From contig NZ_CP133781.1 in the NCBI RefSeq assembly GCF_034350045.1, positions 3,458,501 through 3,522,500 on the forward strand: a DNA stretch of 64,000 nucleotides, in the 5' to 3' direction. The position numbers were made by a program, and so were the translations under genes. The notes beneath the pieces are model-generated. The model searched no databases. It was not told the DNA's origin and worked only from the letters and a program-made list of their open reading frames with translations. The DNA is from Pseudomonas sp. CCI4.2. GTDB taxonomy: Bacteria > Pseudomonadota > Gammaproteobacteria > Pseudomonadales > Pseudomonadaceae. Positions 22,148 through 31,166 of the stretch are shown piece by piece (the first letter of the stretch is position 1; every line of letters starts with the position of its first letter).

Positions 22148-23365
22148 TCAGTTGGCAGCCGCTGCCGTCAGGCTGTCGCGAGATAAGTAGCGTTCCAGCT
22201 CGGAAATACCGGTGGGCAGGTCCAGTGAGGCTCCGGCGTGGCGCATGCTTGAGCCCAGGGCGTGCAGGGTCCGAAACAGGTTATGCACTCGGCTTTGCTC
22301 ACCCATCTGGCCGATACGCACGATGTTCAAGCCAAACGAGCCGGAAATTTCGACCCGGTGAACCGCCGTCATGTGGTCTCTGACGACATCCGCAGAAACC
22401 CCGTCTGGCACTTTGATGCCGATCACTGAATTGAGGCGTACTTCTTCGGGCACCAACAATTCGAGCCCCATCGCTTCCATGCCGGCTTGCAGTGCTTTGG
22501 AACAAAGCTCATGGCGGCGGAAACGGCGCGGCAGGGTTTCTTCGCACACCAGATGCAGCGCTTCGTGCAGCGCCAGAATCCCGGAAACCGGAGCAGTGTA
22601 GTGGTACGAGCGCTTGTTCCAGAATTTATCAGCCAAGATTGCGTCCAGGCACCAATGAGCGATGGGTTGCTTACGCGCTTCGATGCGCTCCCATGCGTAA
22701 TCGGAAAACGCCAGCAGCGAGACGCCGGGAATAGACGACAAGCCTTTTTGACCACCGGTGATTACTGCATCGACTTGCCATTCGTCCATGTCGAACGGCA
22801 TCGTGCTCAGCGTACACACTGCATCGACAATCACCGCGCAATCGTAGGAATGCGCCAGCCGGGAGATGGTTTCCAGCTCGCGGTTATAAACCGTGTTTGA
22901 GGTTTCACCCTGAACGATGGTCAGCGTGCGGAAATCGCCCTGTTTCAGGTACTGCTCAACAATTTCAGGATTGGCCGCCTGGTTGTCCGGCACTTCCAAC
23001 ACGGTGACTACGCCGCCGACGCGGGTGGACATCTCGGCCATGCGTCGGCTGAAGTAGCCATTGGTGATCGACAGCACCTTGCTGCCCGGGGTGACCAAAT
23101 TACAAATCGCCATCTCCATCGCTGCCGAGCCCGGTCCAGCTACGCCCAATACGTGCTTGGACGCCGTTTGGAACACGTAGGCGCCCATGTCTTTGACCTG
23201 ATCAACGACCTGGTTCATGACGTCGCCCAGGTGATTGATGACGATCGAGTTGGCGTACGCGACTTTGTGCGGCAGCGGCACAGGTCCCGCACCCATCATC
23301 AGTAGGGGTTCCTGAGGCAGAATTTGGTCAAGCGCAATGATAGAAGACGGGATTTTAATGTTCAT
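22148..23365 (-). CDS. Class V aminotransferase (alanine-glyoxylate / serine-pyruvate type)
   Basis: 405 aa, PLP fold type I. N-terminal MMGAGPVPLPHKVAYAN matches the GPgP block of this family. GVAGPGSAAMEMA is the cofactor phosphate loop. VDAVCTLSTMPFDMDEW holds the PLP-pyridine Asp, and the Schiff-base Lys is in ITGGQKGLSSIPG. The 'TGGQKGL' form is typical of alanine-glyoxylate and serine-glyoxylate aminotransferases. The exact amino donor cannot be assigned. Divergent from ldcA. Confidence 0.87.
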   Translation of the reverse strand: MNIKIPSSIIALDQILPQEPLLMMGAGPVPLPHKVAYANSIVINHLGDVMNQVVDQVKDMGAYVFQTASKHVLGVAGPGSAAMEMAICNLVTPGSKVLSITNGYFSRRMAEMSTRVGGVVTVLEVPDNQAANPEIVEQYLKQGDFRTLTIVQGETSNTVYNRELETISRLAHSYDCAVIVDAVCTLSTMPFDMDEWQVDAVITGGQKGLSSIPGVSLLAFSDYAWERIEARKQPIAHWCLDAILADKFWNKRSYHYTAPVSGILALHEALHLVCEETLPRRFRRHELCSKALQAGMEAMGLELLVPEEVRLNSVIGIKVPDGVSADVVRDHMTAVHRVEISGSFGLNIVRIGQMGEQSRVHNLFRTLHALGSSMRHAGASLDLPTGISELERYLSRDSLTAAAAN

Positions 23366-23544
23366 GACGTTCTTTATTGAGCGAAAAAATAGGGGCGCTA
23401 CTCAGTCAGCGGAGCGCTGTTTCAGACGTGGCTGAGCATACTCCAACTGAGCCTTGCGTTCATGCCGCGCATGGCGTGGGAGCGGAACAGCCGGGCGATT
23501 TTGTGGTTAACTGCCTCATCGAAATCTGGGGGCAGTGATAAATC

Positions 23545-24495
23545 ATGGATTTTCATCACACTCGACTACGCACCGATCAACCGACACTTCACCCACAACG
23601 GCTACAGGTCGGAGACGCCGTTGCACTGGTTTCGCCCGCTGGGCCTGTGCCTCAGGCCCGAGTGGAAGCGGCAGTCAAGGTGCTGACCAGTTGGGGGCTG
23701 CAGCCACGCGTTTACCCGCATGCGCTGGACAAGTATTCGTTTTACGCGGGCAGCGATGAGCAGCGTGCGACAGACCTTAACGACGCCTTGGCTGATCCCG
23801 AGATTCGCGCGGTGATCTGTAACCGTGGCGGTTATGGCGTGCAGCGCATTATCGAACATTTGGATTTCGACGCTGTTCGGCGTGATCCGAAGCTGGTGCT
23901 GGGTTTTTCCGACATCACCGCGCTGCATGCGGCCCTGTGGCGCAACGCACGCCTGGCGACGATTCATGGTCCGGTGGGGGCTCAGCTCGAACGGGGCGGT
24001 CTGACCAATAGCAGCGTCAAACACACGCTGATGACCGCCGAGCCGACGCTGATCAAGGCCGATCCGACAGAGGCCACAGTGGGCGTTCGCCGCCAAGGTA
24101 TCGTCAATGGCCTTTTGCTGGGCGGCAATTTGAGCCTGCTGAGCACATCGGTGGGTACGCCGTTCATGCCCGATTTGAACGGCGCGATCCTGCTGATTGA
24201 AGACGTGGGTGAATCAGCCTACCGGGTTGATCGATTGCTCACGCATCTGCGCAATTGCGGCATCCTGCAACGGGTGGCGGGTATCGCGGTGGGGCAGTTC
24301 AGCGAACCACTGGGCGTATCGGGTCAAGTCACCTTGGTGGATGTGCTCCGCGAGCGATTGTGTGATCTTGGCGTTCCGGTACTGGGCGGGTTGTCCATCG
24401 GCCATGGCGATCCGAACATCGCGGTGCCGCTGGGAACCTACGCTACGCTCGATGCCGATACGGGTACCTTGTGGGTGGCGCCCGCCTGCTATTAA
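23545..24495 (+). CDS. ldcA: Muramoyltetrapeptide carboxypeptidase (LD-carboxypeptidase, peptidase S66)
   Basis: 316 aa. It removes the terminal D-Ala from murein tetrapeptides during cytoplasmic cell-wall recycling. The S66 Ser-Glu-His triad is visible: Ser in VLGFSDITALHA, Glu in LLIEDVGESAYRVDRLL, and His in LSIGHGDPNIAVPLG. VALVSPAGPV and ICNRGGYGVQRI are family blocks. No signal peptide, consistent with a cytoplasmic enzyme. The start at 23545 lacks a strong binding site and the true start could be some codons downstream. Confidence 0.92.
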   Translation: MDFHHTRLRTDQPTLHPQRLQVGDAVALVSPAGPVPQARVEAAVKVLTSWGLQPRVYPHALDKYSFYAGSDEQRATDLNDALADPEIRAVICNRGGYGVQRIIEHLDFDAVRRDPKLVLGFSDITALHAALWRNARLATIHGPVGAQLERGGLTNSSVKHTLMTAEPTLIKADPTEATVGVRRQGIVNGLLLGGNLSLLSTSVGTPFMPDLNGAILLIEDVGESAYRVDRLLTHLRNCGILQRVAGIAVGQFSEPLGVSGQVTLVDVLRERLCDLGVPVLGGLSIGHGDPNIAVPLGTYATLDADTGTLWVAPACY

Positions 24496-24685
24496 GCGTC
24501 TCTGCACAGACGTTCACGGTTTGGCCGACACCCAGCATTCTAAAAACGACGGACGGCTAGCTTTTTGCCATTATTCCGGCGCCAGAGGCTTGTGCTAGGG
24601 CGGTCCCGTTGAGAATCTGCACATGCATAGAATGGCTTGATCAATAGCCTGAGCACCTTTGACATTCAAATGGGAATTGAGCGCT

Positions 24686-26656
24686 ATGATTTCGGCCGTG
24701 CAAGCACGATTTGCCAACCTCGGAATGGCCAAGAAGCTGGGAATTGGTTTTACGCTGGTCCTGTTGTTGACCGCCGTGGTCGCGGCTATCGGAGTTTGGT
24801 CGCTGCAGACCATCGACGTGCGTTTCGATGGCCTCAAGCAGATGTCCACGCTCAATAGCGGGCTGCTCAAGGTGCGTTTGCAAGAACAGGATTACGCCCT
24901 GCACGGCGACCCGAAAGTGGTCGAAAGCCTTCACGCCGGCATCGACGCCCTGCAAGCCTTGGCCGAGCAACTCAAAGGCCAATCGACTGCCAATCAGGCC
25001 ATGATGGGTCAGGTACAAATTGGGCTCACGGCGTACCGCAAATCCTTTGATCAATTCGTCAGCATCAGTCAGAGCAAAGACCTGGCACTGGAAATGGCCA
25101 GTTGGTCGGTGTCCAGCGTAGCCAACAACCTCGATGTGCTGCAAAGCGGATTGGCGGATGACGGCGCCTATGCGCTGAAAGAGTCACAAGGCAAGGACGG
25201 TGCTCAATTCCTCGATCAGGCCAGTCAGGTCAGCCAGGTTTCGCGGTTAATGCTTCAAGCCATGGACGAGGCCCGTGTGCGCCTTGATCAAAGCCGCAAG
25301 CAAGGCTCAGGAGAACCGCCTAAAGAAGGCAAGATCGAACAGGCAGACCAGGCCTTGGCCTTGGCCGAACAGCTGAAAACCGTGGTCAAGGACTCGGGTT
25401 ATCTGACCGTCCTTACAGAATGCGGCACACATATCGCGAACTTCACTGAAAAATTGAACGAGTACACCGGTCTGCTTGCCAACGAAGCACAAGTCAACGT
25501 GCAGCTCGCCGACAATGCCAAGCAGGTCGTACAGCGGGTTAATGAGGCCTATGCGGCTCAAGACCTAGCGATGCAGGCGCAACTTAAAACCAACTCCATT
25601 CAGATCATTGGCTCGTCGGGGCTGGCGATTTTGGTAGGCCTGATTGCGGCGTGGATCATTACGCGATTGATCGTAGCGCCGTTGCGCAGCGTGATTCGTG
25701 CCGCACAGCAAATTGCTTCAGGCGATCTGAGCGCGACGGTCGCGGTGAGTCGTCGTGATGAGATTGGTCAACTGATGCTCGCCATGCAGCAGATGGGCGC
25801 GAGTTTGAGCGGCATTGTCAGTGGTTTGCAGGCGGGAATTGAGCAATTGGCAACGTCTGCCCATTCACTGTCGGCAGTGACCGAGCAAACCAACATGGAG
25901 GTCAATAGCCAGCGCGAAGAGACCGAGCAGGTTGCCACGGCCATGAACCAGATGACCGCCACCGTGCACGATGTGGCGCGCAACGCCGAAGAGGCCGCGC
26001 TCGCCGCGCAAACCGCGGACGACAAGGTCGAAAGTGGCCAGAAGGTGGTTCGTCAAAGCATGCAGCGGATCGAGGCGTTGGCCACTTCTTCTACCTCCGC
26101 CAGTCAAAGCATCGAGAACCTCAGCGCGGAGATCCATAACATCGGCAAGGTGCTAGGGGTGATTAAAAGCGTGGCCGAGCAGACTAATTTGTTGGCGCTT
26201 AACGCTGCCATCGAAGCCGCCCGTGCCGGTGAACAGGGACGCGGTTTCGCCGTGGTCGCTGACGAGGTGCGCGCGCTGGCCAAGCGCACCCAACAATCCA
26301 CCGAAGAAATCGAACGCTTGGTTGTCAGCTTGCAAAGCGGTGCGCAATCTTCCGTTGCGCAGATTCAGAGCAGCGGTGAATTGGTGAAGATGGCCGTCAG
26401 CGACGCACTGCAAACCGAAAGCGCACTGGGCAGCATCGCCGCAGCGGTGTCGTTGATACAGCAGATGAACCAGCAAATCGCCGCAGCAGCCGAGCAGCAA
26501 AGCTCAGTCGCCGAAGAGATCAATCGCAGCGTCACCAGCATTCGCGCCAGCGCTGACCAGTCGGCCATGGCCATGCAAGGCAACGCAGCTTCCAGTATTG
26601 AACTCGCGCAGTTGGGTGCCGAGCTTAAGGGGATGGTGGGGCATTTCCGGCTTTGA
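24686..26656 (+). CDS. Methyl-accepting chemotaxis protein with large periplasmic sensor
   Basis: 656 aa from the ATG at 24686. TM1 is around residues 15-37 ([20 protein letters not shown]). A long helical periplasmic region to ~305 resembles the helical bimodular (HBM) type sensor. TM2 ([20 protein letters not shown]) is followed by HAMP (residues ~330-385) and the signalling domain with its conserved tip [20 protein letters not shown]. It should relay ligand binding to CheA/CheW. The ligand is unknown; HBM receptors known in Pseudomonas bind organic acids. No adjacent chemotaxis genes. Confidence 0.9.
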   Translation: MISAVQARFANLGMAKKLGIGFTLVLLLTAVVAAIGVWSLQTIDVRFDGLKQMSTLNSGLLKVRLQEQDYALHGDPKVVESLHAGIDALQALAEQLKGQSTANQAMMGQVQIGLTAYRKSFDQFVSISQSKDLALEMASWSVSSVANNLDVLQSGLADDGAYALKESQGKDGAQFLDQASQVSQVSRLMLQAMDEARVRLDQSRKQGSGEPPKEGKIEQADQALALAEQLKTVVKDSGYLTVLTECGTHIANFTEKLNEYTGLLANEAQVNVQLADNAKQVVQRVNEAYAAQDLAMQAQLKTNSIQIIGSSGLAILVGLIAAWIITRLIVAPLRSVIRAAQQIASGDLSATVAVSRRDEIGQLMLAMQQMGASLSGIVSGLQAGIEQLATSAHSLSAVTEQTNMEVNSQREETEQVATAMNQMTATVHDVARNAEEAALAAQTADDKVESGQKVVRQSMQRIEALATSSTSASQSIENLSAEIHNIGKVLGVIKSVAEQTNLLALNAAIEAARAGEQGRGFAVVADEVRALAKRTQQSTEEIERLVVSLQSGAQSSVAQIQSSGELVKMAVSDALQTESALGSIAAAVSLIQQMNQQIAAAAEQQSSVAEEINRSVTSIRASADQSAMAMQGNAASSIELAQLGAELKGMVGHFRL

Positions 26657-26735
26657 TGGTCTATGCACTGTAGGAGGGTCCGCCACGTCTTCGACGCCGC
26701 GCTGTCGCGCAGCAAACTGGGTGGCACTTTGTGTG

Positions 26736-26880
26736 GTTTGAGGTTGCAGGGTGTCAGGACTGAAGCCTTCCCGAATAAATTCGGTCCCACGGTTTTTGGC
26801 GCTACACAGATTCTGTAGGAGCTGCCGAAGGCTGCGATAAGGTCCGAAGGACCTTCGCCAACACGTTGGCTCCTAAAGAT
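26736..26880. repeat. Composite intergenic repeat, copy 2
   Basis: Closely similar to 14911-15060: CCCGAATAAATTCGGTCCCA, then CTGTAGGAGCTGCCGAAGG, GTCCGAAGGACC and GCCAACACGTTGGCTCCT. Upstream at ~26670-26700 is a further REP-like piece (TGTAGGAGG, TTCGACGCCGCGCTG). It fills the space between convergent genes. Confidence 0.8.
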
Positions 26881-26881
26881 T

Positions 26882-28075
26882 TCAGCCCTTGTGGCTGTTC
26901 AAAATGATCAACGTCAGCACCCCGGCAACAATCCCCCAGAACGCCGAGCCAACCGAGAACAGTGTCAGGCCTGATGCGGTGACCATAAAGGTGATCAGTG
27001 CAGCTTCACGCTCTTTGGGTTCGTTCATGGCGACGGTCAGGCCGTTGATGATCGAGCCGAACAACGCCAGCGCAGCAATCGACAGCACCAGTTCTTTGGG
27101 CAAAGCAGCGAACAAAGCGGCCAGTGTCGCGCCAAACACGCCAGCAATGCCGTAGAAAATTCCGCACCAGACCGCGGCGGTATAGCGTTTGTCGCGGTCT
27201 TCATGGGCGTGCGGGCCGGTGCAGATCGCCGCGCTGATCGCCGCCAAGTTGACCCCGTGAGAGCCAAACGGTGCCAACAACAGCGACGCAACGCCGGTCA
27301 CCGAAATCAGTGGCGAGGCCGGTACCGTGTAGCCGTCGGCGCGCAACACGGCGATCCCAGGCATATTTTGCGATGTCATCGCCACCACAAATAGTGGGAT
27401 GCCAATGCTAATAGTGGCCGCCAGCGAGAACGACGGCGTGGTCCAAATCGGCGTGGCTACTTCCAACGCGAACCCGCTGAAATCCAACAGGCCGAGCATG
27501 CCCGACACTGCGCTGCCGACGATCAACGCGGCGAGCACGGCATAGCGCGGCGACACACGTTTGATCAGCAAGTAGCAGAAAAACATGCTCAGCACCAAGC
27601 CTGTGCGATGCTGCGCCGCGACGAAGATTTCACTGCCTATCTTGAACAGAATCCCTGCCAGCAATGCCGCCGCCAGCGACGCGGGTATGCGCTTCACCAG
27701 ACGCTCGAAACTGCCAGTGACACCGCACACAATCACCAGCACGGCGCAGGTGATGAATGCACCAATGGCCTCGCCGTAGGAGACGCCGCCCAGGCTCGTG
27801 ATCAGCAGTGCCGCGCCCGGCGTCGACCAAGCCACCGTGATCGGCGTGCGGTAACGCAACGACAAGCCAATACTGCAAACAGCCATGCCAATGAATAGCG
27901 CCCAGATCCAGGATGAAATCTGCGCACTGGTCAAACCGGCCGCTTGGCCCGCTTGAAACATCAGCACTAATGAGCTGGTGCAGCCGGTCATCATCGCGAT
28001 GAACCCGGCGACTACAGCAGACGGCGAGCTGTCGGCAAACGGCCGCAGGCGAGCGGGGGTGGTGGCATCGGTCAT
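26882..28075 (-). CDS. BenE family benzoate/H+ symporter-like transporter
   Basis: 397 aa from the ATG at 28075, where AAGGA is 8 bases upstream; the frame continues to 28255 but that part is not BenE-like. About 11-12 hydrophobic helices. BenE features: SAVVAGFIAMMTGCTSS, YRTPITVAWSTPGAALL and the late GSHGVNLAAISAAICTGP. BenE proteins take up benzoate by proton symport, but no ben catabolic genes occur here, so the substrate may differ. Divergent from the GST gene. Confidence 0.9.
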   Translation of the reverse strand: MTDATTPARLRPFADSSPSAVVAGFIAMMTGCTSSLVLMFQAGQAAGLTSAQISSWIWALFIGMAVCSIGLSLRYRTPITVAWSTPGAALLITSLGGVSYGEAIGAFITCAVLVIVCGVTGSFERLVKRIPASLAAALLAGILFKIGSEIFVAAQHRTGLVLSMFFCYLLIKRVSPRYAVLAALIVGSAVSGMLGLLDFSGFALEVATPIWTTPSFSLAATISIGIPLFVVAMTSQNMPGIAVLRADGYTVPASPLISVTGVASLLLAPFGSHGVNLAAISAAICTGPHAHEDRDKRYTAAVWCGIFYGIAGVFGATLAALFAALPKELVLSIAALALFGSIINGLTVAMNEPKEREAALITFMVTASGLTLFSVGSAFWGIVAGVLTLIILNSHKG

Positions 28076-28319
28076 ACGGGTTTTCCTTAACATCGTCTGG
28101 TCATGCGTAAGCCTAAACCGTGTGGTTACCGTATGTTGCAATACAGCGAGCGGCACAATGAGCCGTACAGTCAATAAATCCGGCGACAGCGGCGTAATTG
28201 TAGTCAGCTGCTTAAAGCGGGCCGTCGCGATATACTCGCAGCCAGTTTGAATCACGTCATACGCTTGTGGTGTTCGCGTGTAATGGTGTTTATGAAAGGC
28301 ACGTAGCGGGGAGAGGTCT

Positions 28320-28922
28320 ATGTATACGGTTTATGGCGATTACAACTCAGGTAATTGCTACAAGATCAAATTGATGCTTAGCCTTTTGGGCATCGACTAC
28401 CGCTGGGTGGCGGTGGACATTCTTGGCGGCGAAACAGAGACGCCGGCGTTTTTGGCGATGAATCCCAACGGCAAAATTCCGGTGCTGGAACTGGAAGACG
28501 GCACGTATTTGTGGGAATCCAACGCGATCCTGAATTTTCTTGCCGATGGCAGCCGATACCTGCCCAGTGAACCGCGCTTGCGCACTCAAGTGCTGCAATG
28601 GCAGTTTTTTGAACAGTACAGCCATGAACCGTATATCGCGGTCGCCCGGTTTATTCAGTTCTATCTGGGGCTGCCGCAAGAGCGCATGAAGGAATATCGC
28701 ACCATGCAAAAAGCCGGTTATCGCGCGCTGGCGGTTATGGAACAACAACTCACCCGAACGCCGTTTCTGGTGGGCGATGCATTCTCCATCGCGGACATCG
28801 CGCTATATGCCTATACCCATGTTGCCCATCAAGGAGGCTTTGACCTTGAAACCTACCCAGCTATTCGCCATTGGCTTGTACGGGTTGCACAGCAGCCGGG
28901 TTATGTTGGGATGTTGGACTGA
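28320..28922 (+). CDS. Glutathione S-transferase family protein
   Basis: 200 aa. N-terminal thioredoxin-like domain (MYTVYGDYNSGNCYKIKLML, with MNPNGKIPVLELEDG carrying the cis-Pro and LWESNAILNFLA the glutathione gamma-Glu contact) and an all-helical C-terminal domain (FLVGDAFSIADIALYAY, the N-capping box). Likely conjugates or reduces with glutathione in the cytosol; substrate unknown. GGGGAGAGG lies just upstream of ATG. The next gene begins 27 bases after the stop and may be co-transcribed. Confidence 0.92.
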   Translation: MYTVYGDYNSGNCYKIKLMLSLLGIDYRWVAVDILGGETETPAFLAMNPNGKIPVLELEDGTYLWESNAILNFLADGSRYLPSEPRLRTQVLQWQFFEQYSHEPYIAVARFIQFYLGLPQERMKEYRTMQKAGYRALAVMEQQLTRTPFLVGDAFSIADIALYAYTHVAHQGGFDLETYPAIRHWLVRVAQQPGYVGMLD

Positions 28923-28948
28923 TGCTGACATTTAAGGAGTATTCAGCA

Positions 28949-29338
28949 ATGCGTTATTTGATAGCCGCTGTTATGACGTTGGGCATCGGCTGGGTGAACC
29001 TGCCAACCGCTATGGCGGACGACTGTGATGCCAATCAGGCAGCCATGAACGCCTGCGCCGACCGAGACTTAGCCAGTGCTGATGCTGATTTGAACCGGCA
29101 GTACCAGACGCAGATGGCGTATCTGACAACCCCAGCACGCAAACTGGCGCTGAAGAACGCGCAGATCAAGTGGATTGCTTTCCGCGACGCCGATTGCTTA
29201 TACCAAGTCGGCAAGCCGGAGGACTCGGGGACCATCTGGCCACTGTTGCACGCGCAATGCATGGCTGCACTTACCCTGCAGCGGGTGGAGCAGTTGAAAG
29301 CGTATGTCTCCTGCCGAGAGGGTGGATGTCCTGATTGA
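28949..29338 (+). CDS. Secreted LprI/DUF1311-like protein
   Basis: 129 aa from the ATG at 28949 (AAGGAG at 28934). A signal peptide is clear: LIAAVMTLGIGWVNLP with cleavage near AMA-DD. The mature part has the DUF1311/LprI pattern: CDANQAAMNACADRDLASAD, then ADLNRQYQTQMAYL and KLALKNAQIKWIAFRDADC, ending with two more cysteines (YVSCREGGCPD). LprI of Mycobacterium inhibits lysozyme; most proteobacterial members are uncharacterised. Probably periplasmic with disulfides. Confidence 0.85.
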   Translation: MRYLIAAVMTLGIGWVNLPTAMADDCDANQAAMNACADRDLASADADLNRQYQTQMAYLTTPARKLALKNAQIKWIAFRDADCLYQVGKPEDSGTIWPLLHAQCMAALTLQRVEQLKAYVSCREGGCPD

Positions 29339-29675
29339 TTTGAGATGGGCGCCACCTGAATAACGCTAGAAGCTCAATCTGTGGGCCCGAATTAATTCAT
29401 GCCCTGAGGTGGTCCGTCAACGCGTGGGAGACTGTGGGAGCAGGCTTGCCTGCGCAGAGGCCGGTAGTCACGCTGCTGATGTCGACCTTAAAACCGGGTC
29501 GCTTGCAATGACGCTTTCGTTGGCAAGCCAGCTCCCACAGAGACGTCGGCAGAAACGCAAGAGTAGGCATTGAACGTCTGATCGCAGCCTTCGGCTGTTA
29601 CAGAAATTTATGTGTCGCCAGAATCCGTGGGACCGAATCATTCGGGAAGCGGTAGGTCTGGCAAACCGTGTGCGG
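29339..29675. other. Intergenic region filled with repeats
   Basis: No gene. Contains the REPIN-like doublet at 29432-29540 and, after it, a GATCGCAGCCTTCGGCTG segment and the element GTGGGACCGAATCATTCGGG at ~29628-29647. Confidence 0.7.
29432..29540. repeat. REPIN-like doublet, copy 1
   Basis: CTGTGGGAGCAGGCTTGCCTG at the left faces GGCAAGCCAGCTCCCACAG at the right, an inverted REP pair around ~65 bases. A closely similar element lies at 41718-41825, with the shared interior TGATGTCGACC and GCTTTCGTTGGCAAGCCA. Confidence 0.85.
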
Positions 29676-30047
29676 TCAAACCGCCGCAAACCGCTGTTGC
29701 AAGTAGTCGATGATGACCTTGGATTCATACATCCAAACAGTCTGGCCGCTTTCTTCGATACGCAGGCAGGGCACTTTGATTTTGCCGCCTTCGTTCAGAA
29801 GCGTTTGACGATCCAGTTCGTTGTTTTTCGCGTCACGCAAGGCAACCGGCACGTTCAAACGGCGCAGGGTGCGGCGGGTTTTAACGCAAAACGGGCAGGC
29901 GTGGAATTGATACAGGGTCAGGTCTTGCGCGGATTGGTCGACAGACGCCTGAGCAGCGGGGGTGCGCTGTTTTTTACTCGGGCGGGTAATGAAGTCGATC
30001 AACAGTATAAGTTGGCCCAAGCCAACCCTTAAAGCCTTCATGAACAC
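29676..30047 (-). CDS. Glutaredoxin-like membrane-associated protein
   Basis: 123 aa. An N-terminal hydrophobic stretch (LGQLILLIDFI) precedes a glutaredoxin domain with CPFC active site (FHACPFCVKTRRTLRRL), cis-Pro region IKVPCLRIEE and glutathione site MYESKVIIDYLQ. The single-TM glutaredoxin architecture suggests thiol reduction at the membrane face. The start is GTG at 30047, with GAGG 7 bases upstream; an ATG two codons later has poorer spacing. The flanking gap on the left is filled with REP elements. Confidence 0.85.
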   Translation of the reverse strand: MFMKALRVGLGQLILLIDFITRPSKKQRTPAAQASVDQSAQDLTLYQFHACPFCVKTRRTLRRLNVPVALRDAKNNELDRQTLLNEGGKIKVPCLRIEESGQTVWMYESKVIIDYLQQRFAAV

Positions 30048-30132
30048 AGTGATGCCTCGCGGTAAGGGGTAAAGCGGAGATGGCGCTGTTCAGGTGCAGA
30101 CGATTTTAACCGTGCGGCACCTAAACGACAGA

Positions 30133-30678
30133 TCACTTGATCAGACTGAGGAATTCGCTGCGCGTGGCCGCATTTTCGCGAAACTCACCCAGCATCACCG
30201 ACGTGATCATGGATGAGTTCTGCTTCTCGACGCCGCGCATCATCATGCACATGTGCTTGGCTTCAATGACCACTGCCACGCCCAATGCACCGGTGACCTG
30301 CTGGATTGCTTCGGCAATCTGGCGGCTGAGGTTTTCCTGGATCTGCAACCGACGTGCGTACATATCAACGATGCGTGCGACTTTCGACAGGCCAAGCACT
30401 TTGCCGTTGGGAATATAGGCGACGTGGGCCTTGCCGATAAACGGCAGCAAATGGTGCTCACACAACGAATACAGCTCAATGTCTTTGACCAAGACCATTT
30501 CACTGGCGTCGGAGCTGAAAAGGGCACCATTGGTGACTTCTTCGAGGGTTTGTTCATACCCGCGGCACAGGTACTTCATAGCCTTGGCCGCACGCTTAGG
30601 CGTATCGATCAACCCTTCGCGAGAAACGTCCTCGCCCAGTTGACCCAAAATCGCGGTGTAATTCTGTTCCAGTGTCAC
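30133..30678 (-). CDS. folE: GTP cyclohydrolase I
   Basis: 181 aa from the GTG at 30678. The first enzyme of tetrahydrofolate synthesis: GTP to dihydroneopterin triphosphate. The zinc-site block [21 protein letters not shown] is complete, as is the second Cys in [18 protein letters not shown]. Start choice: family members begin at the equivalent of [12 protein letters not shown], which supports GTG at 30678; an ATG at 30717 would add 13 unconserved residues. Neither has a strong Shine-Dalgarno. Pseudomonads may carry two folE genes; this one is the copy near a small lipoprotein gene. Confidence 0.93.
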   Translation of the reverse strand: MTLEQNYTAILGQLGEDVSREGLIDTPKRAAKAMKYLCRGYEQTLEEVTNGALFSSDASEMVLVKDIELYSLCEHHLLPFIGKAHVAYIPNGKVLGLSKVARIVDMYARRLQIQENLSRQIAEAIQQVTGALGVAVVIEAKHMCMMMRGVEKQNSSMITSVMLGEFRENAATRSEFLSLIK

Positions 30679-30906
30679 AGGGCTGTGTTTCCGTGTGGGT
30701 TCAATAATGGGCGACATAGTAGCGTACGTAGGCAGGCAGGTGTATTCCTGCGACGTGTAAGCCGAGGCCCGGCGCCAAGGAACAGACATTAATTGCAGTC
30801 AATTCAGATCTTTACCGAACCTTTACAGTCGTCGCTCCATCATCCTGTCAGTTGCGCTGTCTGAATTATTAGGTAACAAATACCTGCCGTGAAGAGAGTG
30901 AGTGAG

Positions 30907-31032
30907 ATGAGCCGATTCGTAAAAGTTATGATTGTTGTAGCGGTATTTTCATCCATGTCGGGCTGTTTCTTCGGACCTTGGCATGATGGTCACTGGCATG
31001 ATCACCGGTATGCTGATGGCCGCCGTTACTGA
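30907..31032 (+). CDS. Small His-rich lipoprotein
   Basis: 41 aa, found by reading the gap. ATG at 30907 (GAGTGAGTGAG upstream) and stop TGA at 31030. N-terminus MSRFVKVMIVVAVFSSMSGC is a signal peptide with a lipobox-like SMSGC. The mature part FFGPWHDGHWHDHRYADG is rich in His, Asp and aromatic residues and could bind metal, though this is inference. It is divergent from folE and followed by a hairpin terminator. Confidence 0.78.
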   Translation: MSRFVKVMIVVAVFSSMSGCFFGPWHDGHWHDHRYADGRRY

Positions 31033-31040
31033 TGGTCAGC

Positions 31041-31068
31041 CGGGCCTGGTATTTCTCAGGCCCGTTTG
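31041..31068 (+). terminator. Intrinsic terminator after the small lipoprotein
   Basis: GGGCCTG, an 8-base loop (GTATTTCT) and CAGGCCC, then GTTTG. Nine bases after the lipoprotein stop codon; short T-run. Confidence 0.7.
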
Positions 31069-31166
31069 AGCCATCACCGGAAGGCTGCGCCTAGAGGGAT
31101 TAGTCGTCGCGGCCTTCACCCCGTTTCCGCTATCGTTGATGAGACTCCTATTCCATCCGTAAGTAG

